Source of the DNA: an uncultured Eubacteriales bacterium
GTDB lineage: Bacteria > Bacillota > Clostridia > Oscillospirales > QAMX01
DNA length: 26,622 bases
Reading direction: 5' to 3'
NCBI GenBank assembly: GCA_900551265.1
Contig: URVL01000011.1
Location: forward strand, 1 to 26,622
Part shown: positions 22,583 to 26,622 of the stretch, piece after piece
How positions within the stretch are numbered: the stretch's first letter is position 1
Layout of the letters: each line of letters begins with the position of its first letter
Position numbers and translations under genes: made by a program
The notes under the pieces: model-generated
The model's input: the letters and a program-made list of their open reading frames with translations, nothing else
What the model was told of the DNA's origin: nothing
The model's database searches: none

Positions 22583-23608
22583 TTGAATACAAAGGATTTA
22601 TTGGAACGCCTGTGCGCGTTGCATGCGCGGTCCGGCCATGAATTTTATGCAGCACACGAGGTGTGCCGGCTGTTTGCGGATTATTGCAGCGAGACGTATG
22701 TTACGCCGATGGGAAGCGCTGTGGGGATCCGCCGTGCGGGTCGTAAAAACGCACCTCTTGTAATGCTTGACGGCCACCTCGATCAGATTGGCTATACGGT
22801 CAGCCGGATCGAGGACGGTTTTTTGCATTTGGCGCCCGGCTATGATAGGACGCCGCTGCCGGGCAAGGAAGTTATCGTGCTGGGGAAAGAACGCCTATAT
22901 GGCGTCGTCGCGGTTATGCCGCCGCATTTGCAGGCAAACGCCAGCCATGTGGATGAGTATGAACATCTTGTCATAGATATTGGTTATCCGCAGGAACACG
23001 CATGCCGTCTGGTTTCGCCGGGCGACGTGGTGATCTTTTTGCCGCAACTGGATGAATTGGCTGACGGGCATGTTTCCTCTCCATCCATCGATGACCGTGC
23101 GGCATTGGCGTCCATTTTGCTGGCACTTGATGCCGTTCACAAATGTGAGCTTGCCGTAGATGTTGCGGTTGTAGCGAGTTCGTGTGAAGAAACCGGAGGG
23201 CCGGGCGCACAGACGGTGGCTTACGGCCTCCGACCGGACTATGCGATTGCGCTCGACGTAACCTTTGGTGTGCAAAAAGGGCTTGATGCTCCAGACGGCG
23301 TGCCGGAGAATTGCGGTGTGACCATCACACGCGGACCACATCTCAACCGGCGCTTGACCGAGACGCTGTTTCGTCTGGCGGAAACGGAGAAGATTCCTCA
23401 CGGTATTGAGGTGGAGCCGGGAAACACCGGTACGAACGCGACGCATATCCGCGCGGCGGGCTGCGGCGTGGCGACGGCGCTTCTGGGGCTTCCCATGCGC
23501 TACATGCACTCGCCTGCCGAGACGATCAAGCTTACGAATATAGAGGCGGCGGCGCGGCTCCTTACTGCATATCTGTTATCATTTTCAGGAGGTGGGCAGT
23601 ATGCGTGA
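22583..23608 (+). CDS. M42 family metallopeptidase (first of two)
   Basis: A 341-residue glutamyl-aminopeptidase/tetrahedral-aminopeptidase-like protein. The metal and catalytic residues look complete: H65 and D67 (DGHLDQIG, where most members have DEIG), D170 (SIDDR), E202-E203 (CEETGGPGA), D225 (ALDVTFG) and H309 (MRYMHSPAET). The start is TTG at 22583, chosen because AGGAGG (22569-22574) lies eight bases upstream and no ATG fits. It overlaps the second M42 gene by eight bases. The two proteins are only distantly alike in sequence, so they are paralogues with probably different substrate ranges or partners in a hetero-oligomer. Confidence 0.92.
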   Translation: MNTKDLLERLCALHARSGHEFYAAHEVCRLFADYCSETYVTPMGSAVGIRRAGRKNAPLVMLDGHLDQIGYTVSRIEDGFLHLAPGYDRTPLPGKEVIVLGKERLYGVVAVMPPHLQANASHVDEYEHLVIDIGYPQEHACRLVSPGDVVIFLPQLDELADGHVSSPSIDDRAALASILLALDAVHKCELAVDVAVVASSCEETGGPGAQTVAYGLRPDYAIALDVTFGVQKGLDAPDGVPENCGVTITRGPHLNRRLTETLFRLAETEKIPHGIEVEPGNTGTNATHIRAAGCGVATALLGLPMRYMHSPAETIKLTNIEAAARLLTAYLLSFSGGGQYA

Positions 23609-24599
23609 GAGGCTTTTGGAGTTGTGCCGGCTGAACGGCGTTTCAGGGTTTGAAGATGCCGTGCGAGACTATATTCGCACGCATGTCCTTCCGTATGCCG
23701 ATCGGATAGAAGAGGATCCTGCGGGGAATCTGATGGCGTTCAAAAGGGGAACTTCGAGCGGAAAGACGGTTATGGTCAGCGCCCACATGGATGAAGTGGG
23801 TTTTATTGTGAAGAGTATTCATCCCGATGGGACGCTGCGTTTTGCGCCGGTTGGCGGAATTGTAGATAAGATTCTCCCTGCCATGCGCGTTACGGTGGGA
23901 GAACATGCGTTACCGGGTGTCATCAGCATGCCGCCGCCGCATATGGGCCGCGATAAGATTTTAAAGCCGTCTGATCTGGTGGTCGATATTGGTGCGGAAA
24001 ACCGGGAGCAGGCAGAAAAACTGACCTATCCGGGCGATTTTATTGCGTATGCGGGAGAGCCGGTGTTTTTTGGCGACGGTATCTTAAAGGCAAAGGCATT
24101 GGATGACCGGCTTGGATGCGCCGTCATGCTGGAACTGTTGCGCGAAGACTTTCCGTGCGACATCTGGTATGCTTTTACCGTACAGGAAGAGATCGGATCC
24201 GGTGCGATGACTGCCGCGTATCGCCTGAAACCGGACGCGGGGCTTGTCATTGAGTGTACGACGGCGGCGGATCTTCCGTTTGTGAAAGGCGCGCTGCGTA
24301 CCTGTTCGTTTGGCGGCGGCGCGGCAATCCCTACTGCAGACAGTGGCACGCTGTATCATCCCGCGCTTGTCCATACGGCGCGGGAAGCTGCCACAAAAGC
24401 AGGCATTTCGTGGCAGGACAAACTGACCATTGCCGGAGGAACGGACGCAAAGCACATCAGCCAGTCCGGATACGGCGTGCCGATGGTGGCCATTTCCGCG
24501 CCCGGCCGGTATTTGCATTCGCCTGTGTCCTGTGTGAAGTGGTCCGACGCCGAGGCGGTATGCGGCGCGGTACGTGCGTTTTTGCAGTCGGCATTTTGA
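23601..24599 (+). CDS. M42 family metallopeptidase (second of two)
   Basis: A 332-residue M42 aminopeptidase with canonical motifs: AHMDEVG (H62, D64), ALDDR (D168), QEEIGSGAM (E196, E197), IEC (E218) and YLHSP (H306). Family members form large dodecameric shells that trim peptides. ATG 23601 is preferred over an in-frame GTG at 23592, since AGGAGGTG sits just before it. The start overlaps the previous gene's stop by eight bases (ATGCGTGA). It is the last intact gene of the rightward run; 22 bp later a truncated reading frame begins. Confidence 0.94.
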   Translation: MRERLLELCRLNGVSGFEDAVRDYIRTHVLPYADRIEEDPAGNLMAFKRGTSSGKTVMVSAHMDEVGFIVKSIHPDGTLRFAPVGGIVDKILPAMRVTVGEHALPGVISMPPPHMGRDKILKPSDLVVDIGAENREQAEKLTYPGDFIAYAGEPVFFGDGILKAKALDDRLGCAVMLELLREDFPCDIWYAFTVQEEIGSGAMTAAYRLKPDAGLVIECTTAADLPFVKGALRTCSFGGGAAIPTADSGTLYHPALVHTAREAATKAGISWQDKLTIAGGTDAKHISQSGYGVPMVAISAPGRYLHSPVSCVKWSDAEAVCGAVRAFLQSAF

Positions 24600-24621
24600 A
24601 TGCATTTTGTGAGGTGGAGGC

Positions 24622-24711
24622 ATGGAACGACATGATGTGCCCCGTTGGGCGCCTCGCGTTTCGCACCGTCTGATTCGTGAGCTCTATGAAAAGAATGCTC
24701 ATGTGCCATAA
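24622..24711 (+). pseudogene. 5' remnant of a truncated gene at an insertion boundary
   Basis: GAGGTGGAGG followed by ATG opens a 29-codon frame, MERHDVPRWAPRVSHRLIRE and nine more residues, ending at TAA 24709-24711. The ribosome-binding site is strong and the first ~24 codons share the base composition of the upstream operon. WAPRVxxxxIRxLYE resembles the N-terminus of a small conserved Clostridia protein (from memory, unverified). The sequence turns AT-rich and non-coding right after LYEKNA, so the rest of the gene was probably removed or displaced by an insertion near 24695-24710. It could also be a genuine tiny ORF. Confidence 0.5.
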
Positions 24712-24769
24712 AGTAACACACAAGAATTTGATAGACAGCAGCCCACTATTCCGTAACAAGGACAAATGA

Positions 24770-24810
24770 GGCCAACACCCCGGAATTATAGGTGTTGGCC
24801 TTTCATCTTT
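24770..24810 (+). terminator. Intrinsic terminator-like hairpin upstream of the ABC transporter
   Basis: Perfect ten-base arms GGCCAACACC (24770-24779) and GGTGTTGGCC (24791-24800) with an 11-base loop, then TTTCATCTTT. It would insulate the ABC gene from the upstream operon. Confidence 0.75.
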
Positions 24811-24914
24811 GCATATATATTATACCACAAAATGCGAAAAAATTAAAGACTGGTATGTGTGTGGCCATAGTGCTATACTGATTGTTCAAAAGAAAGCTAA
24901 GGAGGGAATGGCGC

Positions 24915-26537
24915 ATGAAATCGTCATGGAAACAGCGTTTTTTTGTACTTTCGTACTTCAAAAAAGGGAAAGTGGTATTTCTTCTCTTGTTGATATTCGT
25001 CTCGTCTGTTCTGTCCCTCTGTCCACCTCAAATTATCAGTTATATTTTGGATAATGGCGTTGTAAAGGCTTCCCCAAGAACGATAATCTACTGCGGCTTA
25101 TTATTGATTTGCATATATGCCGGTAGTTTTTTCATCAATTACTTTATCAGCCAGACACTTACTAAATTGAAAAGTTATTTTATAGCCGATATAAAGCAGG
25201 ACTTATTTGAGCAAATTTTGAAGCTGCCTATGGAGTTCTTTGATAAGCAGCCAACAGGATATGTTCTTGAACGTATCAAGGAAACCGATACACTAAATGT
25301 CTTTTTCTCGCCCATATTTGTGAAGTTTATAACCAGTGTGCTTTCATTCATTGGCGCATTGGCCTTGGTGCTTTCAATCCGTTGGGAAATGGCAGTCGTA
25401 ATATTACTCTTTTTGCCGTTAATATACTACTTTACCAACTATTCCAATATTCAAATCAAAAAGGCATCTAAAATTCTGCTTGAAACAACTGCTAAGACGT
25501 CAGGGCAAGTGCAAGAAAATATAGGTGGCATCTCTGCAATCAAAGAATTAAAGATGGAAAAGCAACGGTCAGAGGAGATTTCTAAACAACTCAAAAGCGT
25601 AGCCGATAAATCTGTAAAAAGTGGCAAAATAATGAATCTCGCTTCAGAAGGCATAATAGGTATTTCCAATATTGCCGCTGCTATTCTTATTATATGCTCT
25701 GGCCTGTTTATTGTAAATGGGAAAATGTCTTTAGGCGATTATTGGGCGGTTTCTCAATATGCCGCATTAGTTTTTGCACCAGTGCAACTTTTATCCAGTA
25801 TAAGTGTTATGGTTCAACCTGGCATTGTGGCATTAACAAGAATTGATGAATTGTTAAAAATGAAAACAGAAGATGAAATATCAGGGAATAAGAAAACCGG
25901 AAAAATAGAAGATGTCGTATTCTCTGATGTATCTTTCGGTTATGATGAACAACCTGTTATACAACATTTCAACATGGAGGCACATAAAAACACTAAAATT
26001 GTGCTGCTGGGTAAAAACGGAAGCGGAAAAACAACGATTGCAAAACTCCTTCTCGGCTTTTACAAAAATTACTCTGGCTCTATTCATATCAATGACATTG
26101 AGTTGCGGGATATTTCCCTAAGTGATCTAAGGAGCAGAATCGGCAGCGTAGCGCAAAATATCTTTTTGTTCTCCGGCACCTTACTGGACAATATCAGGTA
26201 TATAGCACCTGAATTAAAAGAACAGGAAGTGATTTCCGTACTTAAACAAGCAGGATTAGACATTTCCGAGTTTGAAGATGGTCTTAATTCGCTGATAAGT
26301 GAAAACGGGAAGAACCTTTCCGGCGGTCAACGACAGAAAATCGCACTTGCAAGAATGATTGTTAAGAACCCGGATGTAATGATTTTTGATGAGGCGACAG
26401 CAAATTTAGATATTGCGTCGAGTGCCTTACTGAAGGAGTCAATAAAAACATACTTTGATGAAAAAATCTGTTTAATCATAACCCACGATAAGAGCATGAC
26501 CTTGATTGCAGATACAGTAATCAATCTATCCGATTAA
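24915..26537 (+). CDS. ABC exporter, membrane-ATPase fusion
   Basis: A 540-residue half-transporter: residues ~1-300 form a six-helix membrane domain, and ~330-540 the nucleotide-binding domain. The latter has GKNGSGKTT (Walker A), VAQNIFLFSGT (Q-loop), LSGGQRQ (signature), VMIFDEATANLD (Walker B) and ITHD (H-loop). It probably works as a homodimer exporting a small molecule, lipid or peptide; there is no peptidase domain and no neighbouring precursor peptide is visible. ATG 24915 follows AAGGAGG by nine bases. The in-frame TTG at 24882 and an out-of-frame ATG at 24908 are rejected. Base composition and codons (AAA, AAT, ATA) are much AT-richer than every gene to the left, a sign of transfer. 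Confidence 0.93.
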   Translation: MKSSWKQRFFVLSYFKKGKVVFLLLLIFVSSVLSLCPPQIISYILDNGVVKASPRTIIYCGLLLICIYAGSFFINYFISQTLTKLKSYFIADIKQDLFEQILKLPMEFFDKQPTGYVLERIKETDTLNVFFSPIFVKFITSVLSFIGALALVLSIRWEMAVVILLFLPLIYYFTNYSNIQIKKASKILLETTAKTSGQVQENIGGISAIKELKMEKQRSEEISKQLKSVADKSVKSGKIMNLASEGIIGISNIAAAILIICSGLFIVNGKMSLGDYWAVSQYAALVFAPVQLLSSISVMVQPGIVALTRIDELLKMKTEDEISGNKKTGKIEDVVFSDVSFGYDEQPVIQHFNMEAHKNTKIVLLGKNGSGKTTIAKLLLGFYKNYSGSIHINDIELRDISLSDLRSRIGSVAQNIFLFSGTLLDNIRYIAPELKEQEVISVLKQAGLDISEFEDGLNSLISENGKNLSGGQRQKIALARMIVKNPDVMIFDEATANLDIASSALLKESIKTYFDEKICLIITHDKSMTLIADTVINLSD

Positions 26538-26565
26538 CTGCGGAATAGCAAAGTCAGCCGAGCCA

Positions 26566-26607
26566 GTCAACGGTCAAGATGAACGGCGCATACGCGCCGC
26601 CGTTGAC
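26566..26607. repeat. GC-rich nested stem-loop at the window edge
   Basis: GTCAACGG (26566-26573) pairs with CCGTTGAC (26600-26607), enclosing GGCGC (26585-26589) and GCGCC (26594-26598). The GC-rich stretch 26538-26622 contrasts with the AT-rich gene before it and is non-coding as far as visible. From memory it resembles sequence found in Tn1549-like integrative elements of gut Firmicutes; this is unverified. Confidence 0.45.
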
Positions 26608-26622
26608 AGCCCCGCCCGCCTT

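Noticed and set aside
24908..25054. Out-of-frame ORF starting at ATG 24908 as a leader peptide for the ABC gene
   Set aside because: Only two bases separate it from AAGGAGG, and it runs in the shadow of the transporter frame.
1..26622. CRISPR arrays, rRNA genes, insertion sequences with transposases
   Set aside because: No regularly spaced repeats, rRNA-like segments or transposase domains were seen on either strand.

Overview
The window looks like the chromosome of a moderately GC-rich, endospore-forming Firmicute (Clostridia-like). The grounds are an alpha/beta-type small acid-soluble spore protein gene, a T-box leader, Shine-Dalgarno-led genes and sigma-A-type promoters. No species can be named from sequence alone. 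The last ~1.9 kb is visibly AT-richer and appears to be an inserted segment.

Layout. (1) 1-2769, leftward: GNAT acetyltransferase, an inorganic pyrophosphatase fused to an HD-domain nucleotidase-like module, and an AlaX-type alanyl-tRNA editing protein cut by the window edge, all behind a good promoter at 2741-2769. (2) 2812-11140, rightward: a complete shikimate/Phe/Tyr operon, aroF-tyrA-aroB-aroA-aroC-pheA-aroE::aroK-aroQ. Genes overlap or nearly touch and cover all seven steps to chorismate plus the Phe and Tyr branch enzymes. It is preceded by a promoter, a 38-codon leader peptide with 11 Phe/Tyr codons, and an intrinsic terminator: the layout of a ribosome-mediated attenuator. (3) 11099-13054, leftward: a sodium:solute symporter behind a T-box leader whose specifier reads UAC (Tyr), so it is probably a tyrosine transporter. 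A perfect 18-bp hairpin separates the two convergent units. (4) 13143-13734, leftward: spore protein gene and tRNA-Cys(GCA), each with a terminator. (5) 13804-17304, rightward: a TerB_N/TerB_C protein and a BREX BrxD-like (DUF2791) P-loop ATPase, a two-gene module of unknown function that resembles defence-related operons. (6) 17338-24599, rightward: ZIP metal transporter, a TsaC/Sua5::CoaE fusion, M18 aminopeptidase, MurD and two M42 aminopeptidases, closely spaced. (7) 24622-26622: the first codons of a truncated gene, a terminator, a low-GC ABC exporter and a GC-rich stem-loop at the edge, probably a mobile-element junction.

How the parts work together. Aromatic amino-acid supply appears to be controlled at three levels: leader-peptide attenuation sensing Phe/Tyr-tRNA charging on the biosynthetic operon, a tyrosyl-tRNA-sensing T-box on the adjacent transporter, and regulatory domains (N-terminal ACT/ferredoxin-like on AroF, C-terminal ACT on PheA). 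The most unusual items are the Phe/Tyr attenuator next to a Tyr T-box, the pyrophosphatase-HD fusion with an internal ribosome-binding site, the Sua5-CoaE fusion, and the TerB/BrxD-like pair without its usual partners.
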